NCBI GenBank assembly: GCA_017466825.1
Contig: JAFTTJ010000005.1
Coordinates: 59,022-123,021 of the forward strand
DNA from: Clostridia bacterium
Lineage (GTDB): Bacteria; Bacillota; Clostridia; Christensenellales; Borkfalkiaceae
Direction: 5' to 3'
DNA length: 64,000 nucleotides
Within the stretch, counting starts at the first letter, position 1, and every line of letters starts with the position of its first letter. The position numbers were made by a program, and so were the translations under genes. This document shows, one piece after another, positions 44,538 to 52,964 of this stretch. The notes below the pieces were generated by a model. That model searched no databases. It was not told the origin of the DNA and saw only the letters and a program-made list of their open reading frames with translations.

Positions 44538-45656
44538 ATGGTTACTATAAAAGAAGTGCAAACGAAAAAAGACATTAAAGAGTTTATCGAATTTCCTTTA
44601 AATTTATACAAAGGCAACCCCTATTTCGTTCCACCGCTCTACGGCGACGAAAAAGATCTCTTTAAAAAAGAAACCGTTTACTCCGACCAAGCCGAATCAG
44701 TATTTTACTTAGCGGTTGAAGACGGCAAGACGATGGGTAGAATTCAAGGCATTTTACAACACGTTAGCAATGAAAAATGGAATCAAAAAAGGGTTAGATT
44801 TACCCGTTTTGACAGTATTGACCGCCAAGACATTGCGGACGCTTTGTTTAAGGCGATTGAAGATTGGGCAAAGGCTAAGGGCATGGAAGAAGTCGTCGGA
44901 CCGCTTGGCTATTCGGACTTGGACCGCGAAGGCTTGCTCATTGAAGGTTTTGACCAAATTGCAACCTTTGAAGAACAGTACAACTACGAATATTATAAAA
45001 CTTTAATCGAAAACTGCGGTTATGAAAAGGAAATAGACTGGTTTGAACATAAACTCACCGCGCCCGACAAAGTTGACCCGAGAATTCACGACATTTCAAC
45101 CCGAATGATGCAAAAGTACGAGTTGAGATTTGCCGAAACCAAAAACTCGGCAGAATTTATCAAAAAATTCGGCGACGGCTTTTTTGAAATTCTCGACAAG
45201 ACCTACGTTGAAATTTACCAATCCGTACCATTTACCGACAAGATGAAACACAATCTTATCGACGGATTTAAACTTATCGTAAACGTAAAGTACGCGACCG
45301 TTATTCTTGACAAAAACGACCAAATCGTAGGCTTTGCTCTTGCGTTCCCCGCGATTGGTAAAGACCTTCAAAAATCGGGCGGTAGACTTACTCCGTTTAC
45401 CATTTTAAAACTTTTAAAGACGATTAAAAAGCCTAAAGTTCTCGACTTAGCCCTTATCGGCATATTGCCTGAATACCGCAATAAGGCTATTGCAACTGCT
45501 ATCGTAGATAAACTTATTGATATGCTAAGCTCGGGCGATATTGAATACGCTGAAACCAATTTAAACCTTGAAACCAACGCTAACATATTGAACTTGTGGA
45601 AATCGTTTAACTGCGTAAGACACAAGAAAAGAAGAAGTTTCGTAAAGAAAATTTAA
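44538..45656 (+). CDS. GNAT-fold N-acetyltransferase-like protein
   Basis: A 372-residue protein beginning VTIKEVQTKKDIKEFIEFP. The C-terminal GNAT domain contains ALIGILPEYRNKAIATAIVDKLIDML, the pyrophosphate-binding loop of acetyl-CoA-dependent transferases. The N-terminal half (FPLNLYKGNPYFVPPLYGDEKDLF) is typical of a family of larger GNAT proteins in Clostridia. The substrate is unknown. It probably shares the degV transcript, which ends at the terminator just downstream. Confidence 0.78.
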   Translation: MVTIKEVQTKKDIKEFIEFPLNLYKGNPYFVPPLYGDEKDLFKKETVYSDQAESVFYLAVEDGKTMGRIQGILQHVSNEKWNQKRVRFTRFDSIDRQDIADALFKAIEDWAKAKGMEEVVGPLGYSDLDREGLLIEGFDQIATFEEQYNYEYYKTLIENCGYEKEIDWFEHKLTAPDKVDPRIHDISTRMMQKYELRFAETKNSAEFIKKFGDGFFEILDKTYVEIYQSVPFTDKMKHNLIDGFKLIVNVKYATVILDKNDQIVGFALAFPAIGKDLQKSGGRLTPFTILKLLKTIKKPKVLDLALIGILPEYRNKAIATAIVDKLIDMLSSGDIEYAETNLNLETNANILNLWKSFNCVRHKKRRSFVKKI

Positions 45657-45670
45657 CGAATAACAAGCTT

Positions 45671-45704
45671 ATAGCCCCACTTTTTAAAAAAGTGGGGCTA
45701 CTTT
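45671..45704 (+). terminator. Terminator of the degV-GNAT unit
   Basis: TAGCCCCACTTTTT pairs with AAAAAGTGGGGCTA and is followed by CTTTTAT. It lies between convergent genes. Confidence 0.85.
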
Positions 45705-45712
45705 TATAAATA

Positions 45713-48115
45713 TTAATTAATATCGTAAACCGATTTAATTCTTAACGTTTTTGCGCTACCGCTTAAAATTTTAATCTTTCGCTCGCCTTTTCCCATATCG
45801 AAAAAGTTGTCTTCTAAAATCAAGTCGCCGTCAACCCCTTCGATCGACACTGCTTTTGCAAAAGCCTTACTTGAAAGAATTATTTCGCCGTCGCATAATT
45901 TATAAGTAATTTGCGGATCTTCAAACTCAAAGTACTTGGGCGCAACGAAAAGCGCGTTACTCTCACAGCACTTATTTTCGCCGACTTCAAGCCAATAGTG
46001 CAAATGGTCTTCTTCGGGGTTAAAATCGTCGATAATCAACTTATTGAGCCACTTTGCGCTCATAGGCTCGACAAAAACTTCTTCCTTTCCGCATTTTTTA
46101 GTCTTACCGACAGAGTCGCAAATTTGCCAATTTACAATTCCGCTAAAAGGAGTCAAGGTATCGTTAGTTACGCAAAACCTTGCAGATTTTTCTTGACTAT
46201 AAGTTCCCTTTTGCGCGTTTATAAAGCCCTTATTTTGCAAATCGCCTATTTCTTCGCAAGAAAGTAACACGGGGGAATAAAAACGCTTTGCATAGTATTG
46301 CAAGCCCTTAAACCTGCCGTAATAATCAATGCTAGACCAAGAAGTGCACGGCCAAACATCGTTTAATTGCCAATATAAAGTGCCCATACAACGACCGCGA
46401 TTACGCCTATAATGCTCAACCCTATACTTTATCGATTCGGCTTGCAAGACCTGTGAAGCGTAGATTAAAGTTTCTAAATCGTTAGCGTATTTAAAATATC
46501 TTGACAAATAAGTTAAAATAAGTTCGTTTCCACCAAAACAGCGTTGATGAACGTCCATGACCTTGCTGAAAATATTTCTGTCCTGTGGCTCAGTAAAAGC
46601 CTCAACCGTTTTTATGCTTGGTAAAGACTGAAAACCAAACTCACTCACGTATCTATAACGCTTGTTTCTCGCAAGCAACCAATTTGGCTCCCAATCGTGA
46701 CAGTCTCCAATATTTTCGCCGTTGGGATCAACGAAATTTCCACCCGACGTAGGCGACGACGGGATATAAGGCAAATAATCGGCTATTTCTTTTAAGGTTT
46801 TAGGAAGTAGATCTTCAAAAAGTTCTAAGTAAATATTTCTTAAATATTCACGGTCAGGTCTACCTGAAATTGCAACGTATTCGTCGAAATGCCACTCGAT
46901 TTCGTTGTTACCGCAAATGACGCCAAGGCATGCGTGATGGCGGATTCTAGTAAAGTTTTGCCTTACTTCTTCAACGATATTAGCCTTCATTTTTTGATCG
47001 GGCTCGTAGACCGAACACGCAAAAGCCATATCCATAAATACAATAAGTCCTAACTCGTCGCATATATCGAAAAAGTAATCGTCGGGATAATAACCGCCAC
47101 CCCAAACCCTTATTGCGTTAAAATTAGAATTTTTACAATGGGTTAAAAGCCGTCTCGTTCTAGGTTCGTTGACTCGACTTAAAATTCCGTCTTCAGGAAT
47201 ATAGTCCGCGCCCATTGCAAAGACGGGCACGCCGTTTACTTCGTGATAAAAACTCTCGCCGTATTCGTCTGCTTTGCGAATAAGTTTAAGTTCTCTCAAC
47301 CCTATTTTTAGTTCTCTTTGGTCAACGACCACCCCGTTTTCCTTTAAAACGACGGTGATTTTGTATAAATTTTGCTCGCCAAGACCGTTCGGCCACCAAA
47401 GTTTTGGGTTTTCGACTTCATTTTCACGGTTGGCAGTCAAAACTACGCTCTCTCCGCTAGGATTAGTTAAAATCACTTCAACTTCCCCGCCGTCAACGGC
47501 TATTTGGGGGGTTAAAAACACCGAATTATCCCTATGGCGTTGCAAAATATGAACGTCTACAATTTGCGCGCTATCTTTTTCAAGCAAATAAACGTCTTTC
47601 CAGATGCCCGCATCGGGAAGCCGTGGGCCCCAGTCCCAACCCATCATTGAGTGGGCTTTACGCGCGTGCGGATATCCTTGCATACAGTCGGTCGCGCCGA
47701 AGAGTTTACTCAGCGATTGTTTGCGCCTTATAAAATCGTTTATCGAGCGACACACCACCTTTAAAAGGTTGTTGCCGTTCACCAACTTATCGCTGACGTC
47801 AAAGGCGTAGCGAAGGTGCATATCGTCGGTTTTTGCAATCAATTTGCCGTTTAAATAGATTTCACAAAGAGTATCAAGCCCGTCGAAAACTAAACTAACG
47901 GGATTGGTAGTTGGCGTAAAATCAAAAGCCTTTTCAAATGTAAAATCCTTTTCAGTAAGGTCGGTATAAATGCTTTCGTTATCCCTATAATAAGGGTCTG
48001 GCAAAACGTCGTTATCTACGTGTAAAAAAGAATAGACCGAGCCGGGCACGTTACCTTCGTACACCCCGTCTAAACCAAACATTTGCCACTTTCCGTTTAA
48101 AAAAGTTCTCTTCAT
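45713..48115 (-). CDS. Beta-mannosidase, GH2 family
   Basis: Removes terminal beta-mannose from manno-oligosaccharides. The 800-residue product has the GH2 sugar-binding domain opening LNGKWQMFGLDGVYEGNVPGSV, the barrel motifs RVWGGGYYPDDYFFDICDELGL and VICGNNEIEW (acid/base Glu), the nucleophile region YVSEFGFQSLPS, and GTLYWQLNDVWPCTSWSSIDYYG, which is diagnostic of beta-mannosidases. There is no signal peptide, so it acts inside the cell. No other mannan gene is adjacent. Confidence 0.92.
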   Translation of the reverse strand: MKRTFLNGKWQMFGLDGVYEGNVPGSVYSFLHVDNDVLPDPYYRDNESIYTDLTEKDFTFEKAFDFTPTTNPVSLVFDGLDTLCEIYLNGKLIAKTDDMHLRYAFDVSDKLVNGNNLLKVVCRSINDFIRRKQSLSKLFGATDCMQGYPHARKAHSMMGWDWGPRLPDAGIWKDVYLLEKDSAQIVDVHILQRHRDNSVFLTPQIAVDGGEVEVILTNPSGESVVLTANRENEVENPKLWWPNGLGEQNLYKITVVLKENGVVVDQRELKIGLRELKLIRKADEYGESFYHEVNGVPVFAMGADYIPEDGILSRVNEPRTRRLLTHCKNSNFNAIRVWGGGYYPDDYFFDICDELGLIVFMDMAFACSVYEPDQKMKANIVEEVRQNFTRIRHHACLGVICGNNEIEWHFDEYVAISGRPDREYLRNIYLELFEDLLPKTLKEIADYLPYIPSSPTSGGNFVDPNGENIGDCHDWEPNWLLARNKRYRYVSEFGFQSLPSIKTVEAFTEPQDRNIFSKVMDVHQRCFGGNELILTYLSRYFKYANDLETLIYASQVLQAESIKYRVEHYRRNRGRCMGTLYWQLNDVWPCTSWSSIDYYGRFKGLQYYAKRFYSPVLLSCEEIGDLQNKGFINAQKGTYSQEKSARFCVTNDTLTPFSGIVNWQICDSVGKTKKCGKEEVFVEPMSAKWLNKLIIDDFNPEEDHLHYWLEVGENKCCESNALFVAPKYFEFEDPQITYKLCDGEIILSSKAFAKAVSIEGVDGDLILEDNFFDMGKGERKIKILSGSAKTLRIKSVYDIN

Positions 48116-48309
48116 AATTAACCTTTGCGTAAAAAACGACTTGATGAATACTTCGTTTTCGTTTAAACCTAAAAACTTATTATAAGTATACCAAACGTTC
48201 TTCGTATTGTCAATTTAATGTTTAAAATTGCGCGCTTTTTACGGAATTTTAGGCTGCTTTTCGCCAATGAGTAAAATTTATATAAATTTTACCTTTTGAC
48301 ATTTTTCGC

Positions 48310-48338
48310 TTGACTATTTGCGCGTATAGTTTTATACT
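48310..48338 (+). promoter_or_regulatory. Promoter of the YwaF-like gene, TTGACT-17-TATACT
   Basis: Near-consensus hexamers with 17-base spacing, about 30 bases upstream of the start; AAAGGAG precedes the ATG. Confidence 0.75.
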
Positions 48339-48367
48339 TTTTAAGTACCTTATAAAGGAGTAAAACC

Positions 48368-49225
48368 ATGATTGATTTTTGGTCTGTTAAAGGCTACCTA
48401 GGCGCACCCGAAGAAAGATGGACTTTAGGTCGAATTATCGCCGAATTTTTCGGTATAGGCGGATTTTCACGTCAACCCGAAGGCGCTTGGTCGTGGCAAC
48501 ATATACTATTCGTTTCTTTACTGCTCGCTTCAATGATCGTTTTAGCGGTATTTTTTGGCATGAAAAATCGCGATAAAGATTTGGCCACTAAAAACGTTGT
48601 GCTCATTTGGGCGGGCGTTTTAATCAACGCGGTAGAACTGTTGCAAATTTTCGTCGTTTGCTTTAGGGACGGATGGGATTCGATAACGAGACTTTTACCC
48701 CTTTTCCTTTGCAGTATTCAAATGTTTGCAATTCCCCTTGCGGCGCTTTCAAAAGGCAAACTTAAAGACTCGGCTTTAGATTTCGTGTTTACTTTTGGTA
48801 TTTTGGGGGCTATTTTCGGCACTATCGGCGCAACTCAAAACTATAACGCTTACCCCGTTTTATCAATGCCCAACGTCGTTTCGGGCGTGAGCCATTGCAT
48901 TTCGGGTTTTTCTTCCCTATATATCGTTATTGCAGGCATGCAAAGCATGAAAAAGGAAAATTTGCTTATAACCTTAGCTATTTTAGGCGGTTTCGTCCTT
49001 TTGGCGTCGCTTGCAAACTGGGCGTTTGGGTATAACTATATGTTTTTAGTTTACCACGACGGTACTCCGTACGTAATTTTATGGGATTTAGTCGGCGGAA
49101 ATCAAGTCGTTTACGCATGCTTGGTAGTTGCAATTTTCGTAATTTATATCGTTGTTTTTTACGCCGTACACGGACTTATTAAACAAAACGCTCTTGCCCT
49201 AAACGGCAGTAAGGAAAAGAATTAA
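48368..49225 (+). CDS. YwaF/TMEM164-like membrane protein
   Basis: A 285-residue membrane protein with about seven hydrophobic segments. Family-like features are the WSWQHILFV entry, the polar LLPLFLCSIQMFAIPLAAL helix, GVSHCISGFSSLYIV, and the closing NYMFLVYHDGTPYVILWDL, matching the TIGR02206/YwaF pattern. The biochemical role is not established in bacteria. It is a single-gene unit with its own promoter and terminator. Confidence 0.75.
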   Translation: MIDFWSVKGYLGAPEERWTLGRIIAEFFGIGGFSRQPEGAWSWQHILFVSLLLASMIVLAVFFGMKNRDKDLATKNVVLIWAGVLINAVELLQIFVVCFRDGWDSITRLLPLFLCSIQMFAIPLAALSKGKLKDSALDFVFTFGILGAIFGTIGATQNYNAYPVLSMPNVVSGVSHCISGFSSLYIVIAGMQSMKKENLLITLAILGGFVLLASLANWAFGYNYMFLVYHDGTPYVILWDLVGGNQVVYACLVVAIFVIYIVVFYAVHGLIKQNALALNGSKEKN

Positions 49226-49259
49226 ACTTATTTATATCTTTAAAGGCTTAGGATTTTTC

Positions 49260-49299
49260 AAAGCACCCCAAAAGTTAGATAAACTTTTGGGGTGCTTTT
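49260..49299 (+). terminator. Terminator of the YwaF-like gene
   Basis: AAAGCACCCCAAAAGTT pairs with AACTTTTGGGGTGCTTT around a TAGATA-type loop, followed by TTA. Confidence 0.9.
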
Positions 49300-49526
49300 A
49301 GATTAACTTTGACTTTTTATCTTAATAACTAATTAAAGTTCACAAAATTCTTTTGGTGTGCTTGTAAAGAAAAAACGAACTTTGACTTATCATCAAGGTT
49401 AGTTTTGTTCTAGTTTAGTGCGGATAAGTTCCGTCGGTTGTTTGGCTCAACCTTTGGGGTAAAAACGAACGCTTTTTTAGGTCGCGCTCACCTACCCGTT
49501 CAAGTCCTTTAATAAACTAAAAAAAT
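49300..49526. other. Gene-free stretch at the edge of the foreign region
   Basis: No convincing reading frame. AACTTTGACTT occurs twice (about 49314 and 49378) and a tRNA T-arm-like decamer GTTCAAGTCC lies near 49499. Nothing else is recognised. It marks the change from core genes on the left to accessory genes on the right. Confidence 0.4.
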
Positions 49527-49562
49527 GCAAAAAGGAAACTCAAAAAAGAGTTTCCTTTTTGC
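49527..49562 (-). terminator. Terminator of the glycosidase-like gene
   Basis: On the minus strand GCAAAAAGGAAACTC pairs with GAGTTTCCTTTTTGC and is followed by ATTTTTTTAG. An 80-base untranslated tail separates it from the gene's stop. Confidence 0.88.
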
Positions 49563-49642
49563 TTGTCTATGCAGAACAATTCCGCTTTTTTGAGTTTTTC
49601 AAGTTTGGTCTTGTAGCCCCCATTCATTTTTACAATATAAAT

Positions 49643-51652
49643 TTATTTCAAAAACAACGTTTGCGTAGAAAGATATTCAAACGTCTCGAACACGGTAAGC
49701 GTATCGCCATTTATCGCAAAGTTTGCCTTACGCACCTCGCCCGTCTGCTTATCTATAACGGACAATTCATTTATCTTTATGCCGTAAACGCTGAACTGAA
49801 TTTCATCAAAATTTTCCACCGTCGTATTGACGAGTATCAAGGCTTTTTTGCCATTGAGGGCATACAGGTATGCGTACACGCCGCTATTTCCCGTACTTAC
49901 GATGGGCGTTCTTGCCTTTTCGCACACAAAATTCCGCAGCATTGACGTGCGCAAATCGTTGTATTGCTCGTACAAAATCCCGTCGTGAATATACGGAATC
50001 ACAAAGAAATTTCCGCCGTCCGCATCACCGTAGCCCACCACGTTGCCTTGATAATCGTACACGTAGGATTTCGCAATTACGTCTTCCTCGTATTCGATTT
50101 CCACGTAATGCCCTGCACAGCGAACCGCCGCCCGAATGCCCTTTTTGCCGTTCACCTCTACGCCGTCCGCCGCTTGCTCGTATGCGTGGACATCCTTACC
50201 CTGCCAATGCTCTTTATAGGCTTTTGCGCGGATTAAATACCCCAAGCCCATACGCATTAAGCGAATGGCGGCGCTACCGTCCAAAATGACGTAGTTGTTG
50301 GCAAACAAATCCACTAATTGCGTTTTTGTAAAATTGTACACCGCGCTGTTGCAAAGCGCCACGATTTGCCCTTTAAAGGATTTTTCCGTCGATACTTTCG
50401 TGTTCAGCCCCAACGAAGCAATATACGCCCCAAAATAATATTCGTCGGGCGAATAGCTCATAAAATTTCCCGCGTCCGCCTTTCGGTTATAGACCTCGTT
50501 CGGATCAGCGGGAATGATAATCCCCTCTGTCTTATCGTATGCAATGCCTTGATTGATAACGCTGTTCAAATAAGGCATTATCTTCGAGAGCGCCTCGCCG
50601 TAGCCAAATTTCTCGTTGATACCGTTTCCGCAAAAATCGTAAATATCGTAGGTCATACCGTCGATACAAAGCGGAATGGCGGATTCGACTTGGAAACGCA
50701 AAAATCTCGCGTTTTTACTAAACGTGCTGAACGCGCTGTTTTCCAATTCGGGTAAAACGGTTGTTTCCTTGGGAATATACGCACGGCAAACGTACGGCAA
50801 CATATTGAAATGAATATAATATTCCTTTGCGCATATTTCCATATAACAGGGTAAATGCAGGCGGTTTATCATTTCGCCACCCTGCGCCAAGCCCTTGTGT
50901 ACGGCATACCAATCACGCGCTTCCATCGAATGTCGGATTTGTGCCGAGCTCATCAAGCCCACCTTCGTATTTAACCCGACGCCCTTGACCGTTTTTCCTA
51001 AAAATTCCGCCACGTCCGTCATCGTTTCGCGGCTTACGTCCAACCACACATCTCTTACGCGCTCGTCGCACGTCTTTCTAAACAGCAGGTCGGTAAATTC
51101 TTCACGCGTATAATTCGTGCCGAGCTTTTCGTTATAGCGTTGCATATGCAGTTTACAAAAACAGCCACCGTACTTTAAATCGCCGTGGTTGTGCAGGCGA
51201 AAATCGTCCTCTACCCAAATGGTATCGGGCTCGATTTCACGAAGCAAATACTCGTAAAATTCCTTAAAATACGCGCGCCAATTTTCACACAAGGGACAAG
51301 CGACCACTTCGCACTGCGTACCGTCGTAATCCACCATTGTGGTGAAATTTTGCTTCTCTTTTAGCTTCCTGCCGCCGTCTAAATGTCCCATTTCTGTCCA
51401 AGGATTTAAACTGACCTTAATGCCCTTTTCCACCAAGCGCTTTTTGGTACGTTGGATTGCCGACACCCAAGGTTTTGCTTCATCAATCGTCATATGTCCG
51501 ACGAAATAATCCTCGGCATTGATGAACAGCATTACGTGCTGAAAACCGAATTTTAAACAAAACTCTATAATCCCGCTTACACGCTCTTCCTCGTAAAAAT
51601 CGGGAACGATTTGTATCCGTAAAATGTTTTCAAAAATCTTTTTTTCCATCAT
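49643..51652 (-). CDS. Putative glycoside hydrolase, TIM-barrel type
   Basis: A 669-residue cytoplasmic protein. The N-terminal 350 residues look like a beta/alpha barrel: LRIQIVPDFYEEERV, GFQHVMLFINAEDY, KVSLNPWTEMGHLDGG, and acidic active-site-like TIWVEDDFRLHNHGDL. A middle part resembles the beta-galactosidase trimerisation fold (YIASLGLNTKVS, GQIVALCNSAVYNF) and a beta-rich C-terminus follows. Family uncertain; distant GH42-like enzymes are the nearest I can suggest. The ATG was chosen because the promoter -35 overlaps further upstream codons and AGGA lies ahead. Codon use differs from the core genes to the left, consistent with transfer. Confidence 0.6.
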   Translation of the reverse strand: MMEKKIFENILRIQIVPDFYEEERVSGIIEFCLKFGFQHVMLFINAEDYFVGHMTIDEAKPWVSAIQRTKKRLVEKGIKVSLNPWTEMGHLDGGRKLKEKQNFTTMVDYDGTQCEVVACPLCENWRAYFKEFYEYLLREIEPDTIWVEDDFRLHNHGDLKYGGCFCKLHMQRYNEKLGTNYTREEFTDLLFRKTCDERVRDVWLDVSRETMTDVAEFLGKTVKGVGLNTKVGLMSSAQIRHSMEARDWYAVHKGLAQGGEMINRLHLPCYMEICAKEYYIHFNMLPYVCRAYIPKETTVLPELENSAFSTFSKNARFLRFQVESAIPLCIDGMTYDIYDFCGNGINEKFGYGEALSKIMPYLNSVINQGIAYDKTEGIIIPADPNEVYNRKADAGNFMSYSPDEYYFGAYIASLGLNTKVSTEKSFKGQIVALCNSAVYNFTKTQLVDLFANNYVILDGSAAIRLMRMGLGYLIRAKAYKEHWQGKDVHAYEQAADGVEVNGKKGIRAAVRCAGHYVEIEYEEDVIAKSYVYDYQGNVVGYGDADGGNFFVIPYIHDGILYEQYNDLRTSMLRNFVCEKARTPIVSTGNSGVYAYLYALNGKKALILVNTTVENFDEIQFSVYGIKINELSVIDKQTGEVRKANFAINGDTLTVFETFEYLSTQTLFLK

Positions 51653-51716
51653 CTGTATTCCTGGTTTTAGGGCATAATTTTTATTTGCCGAACACGCAAA
51701 CGGCCTTATATACCCC

Positions 51717-51762
51717 ATTATACTTTTTTTACATACTATTGTCAATAGGCTATAATGACAAA
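51717..51762 (-). promoter_or_regulatory. Promoter of the glycosidase-like gene with overlapping inverted repeat
   Basis: TTGACA-17-TATAAT on the minus strand (51717-51745). An inverted repeat TTGTCAATA/TATAATGACAA (51739-51762) covers the -35, a likely operator for a repressor whose gene is not identified here. Confidence 0.7.
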
Positions 51763-51867
51763 TAATTGTGCTAAAATGACCTGCGAAAAGTAAGTTTCAT
51801 TCTTTTTCCGTCATTTTTTCACTTTGCATAAAATCTCCTTATAATCTGTTGGATAAATTGGAATTTG

Positions 51868-52428
51868 TTAGTATCTATTACCATAAATTGATTTCGCTTT
51901 TTCAGTATATTTCTTTACGAACTCGGTCTTTGCGTTTGTATAAGCATCTCGATTATGCTCGTATTCTTTCCATAAAGAAATCTTTAATTTTTCATACTCT
52001 TTTGCTATATCGGGAAACTCAATAAGATAATCCCTAAAATACAATTCATCGTTATCCCCTGCATATCTTAAATGCAAATGAAATACTTTCTCGGAAAATC
52101 CATTTTCGGTATATCCTTTATTAAAAGAAATTCTATCTTCGCTTTGCGACATACAAATATAGCCGTTGTTTGTAATCAAATCTTTATAATCAAACAAGTT
52201 GCTTTCTTTGAGAACTTCCACGAGAATATCAACAACAGGCTTTGCCCAAATGGAAGAAATCGCGGTACTTCCTATATTACTTATCCTTTGGACTTTTGGA
52301 AGAACTTTCTTTAACAGGGTTTCTTCTTCCAAATACCATTCTTTCCAACACTCTTGATGTTCTGTTAAAATGATAGGAAACAACTGCCACAGTTCTTCTA
52401 AACTCATTTCGGTTAATTTTTTGCTCAT
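51868..52428 (-). CDS. GrpB-like (UPF0157) nucleotidyltransferase-fold protein
   Basis: A 186-residue protein of the GrpB family, nucleotidyltransferase fold. Diagnostic stretches are RISNIGSTAISSIWAKPVVDILVEV (the GSTA..G..AKP.iDi pattern) and HLHLRYAGDNDELYFRDYLIEFP. The ATG (MSKKLTEM) has GGAG upstream. Activity is unproven for the family. Low GC and accessory neighbours suggest cargo of a mobile element. Confidence 0.85.
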   Translation of the reverse strand: MSKKLTEMSLEELWQLFPIILTEHQECWKEWYLEEETLLKKVLPKVQRISNIGSTAISSIWAKPVVDILVEVLKESNLFDYKDLITNNGYICMSQSEDRISFNKGYTENGFSEKVFHLHLRYAGDNDELYFRDYLIEFPDIAKEYEKLKISLWKEYEHNRDAYTNAKTEFVKKYTEKAKSIYGNRY

Positions 52429-52485
52429 TATACACTCCGTCAAATTCTTATTTTCCTAACTGTTCGACCTATTGGAATTTGTTGA

Positions 52486-52848
52486 TTACACTGGTGTTCC
52501 CACTTCTATTAAATTGCCATCCAAGTCGTAGAAGCGGATTACCCGTTGTCCCCAGCTATGTGTCATAAGACGGTTTACATATTCAATAGAGGGGTATAGT
52601 CTTTCCAATTTTTCAATAAAAGACTCAATATCCTGTTCTTCAAAATACAGTTCGCAAGAGTTGCTTTTGGGAACAATATCTCTATCTAAAAACGATTTCC
52701 ATATTTTCTCGTCTTGAAGGACAAGTCCTTCTGTTAAAATCATATTGCCATCGTTGTCAAGCACTAATTCTATTCCAAACAAGTCTTGATAGAATTTTCT
52801 CGATTTTTCTATATCTTTAACAACGATCAAAATGTTCTTCAGCTTCAT
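52486..52848 (-). CDS. VOC-family (glyoxalase/bleomycin resistance-like) protein
   Basis: A 120-residue single-module VOC protein: LKNILIVVKDIEKSRKFYQDLFGIEL at the N-terminus and VIRFYDLDGNLIEVG at the C-terminus, with the acidic metal ligand in that last motif. Such proteins are dioxygenases, isomerases or drug-binding resistance proteins; which one cannot be told. It is upstream of the GrpB-like gene on the same strand. Confidence 0.85.
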   Translation of the reverse strand: MKLKNILIVVKDIEKSRKFYQDLFGIELVLDNDGNMILTEGLVLQDEKIWKSFLDRDIVPKSNSCELYFEEQDIESFIEKLERLYPSIEYVNRLMTHSWGQRVIRFYDLDGNLIEVGTPV

Positions 52849-52964
52849 ATTGTATCTCCGTCAAATTCTTATTTATCGGTGAGTTTATTATATCATATTT
52901 CTATGCACTTTTCAATCAGCTTCAATGGTCTTTGCCATTTTTGACACAAATTTTGAAGGGCACC

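Noticed and set aside
49480-49512. tRNA fragment serving as an attachment site at the left side of the foreign region
   Set aside because: Only a ten-base T-arm-like match is present; no second copy or full acceptor end could be identified.
49559-49945. 128-codon plus-strand frame
   Set aside because: It starts in a terminator hairpin and runs antisense to the glycosidase-like gene.
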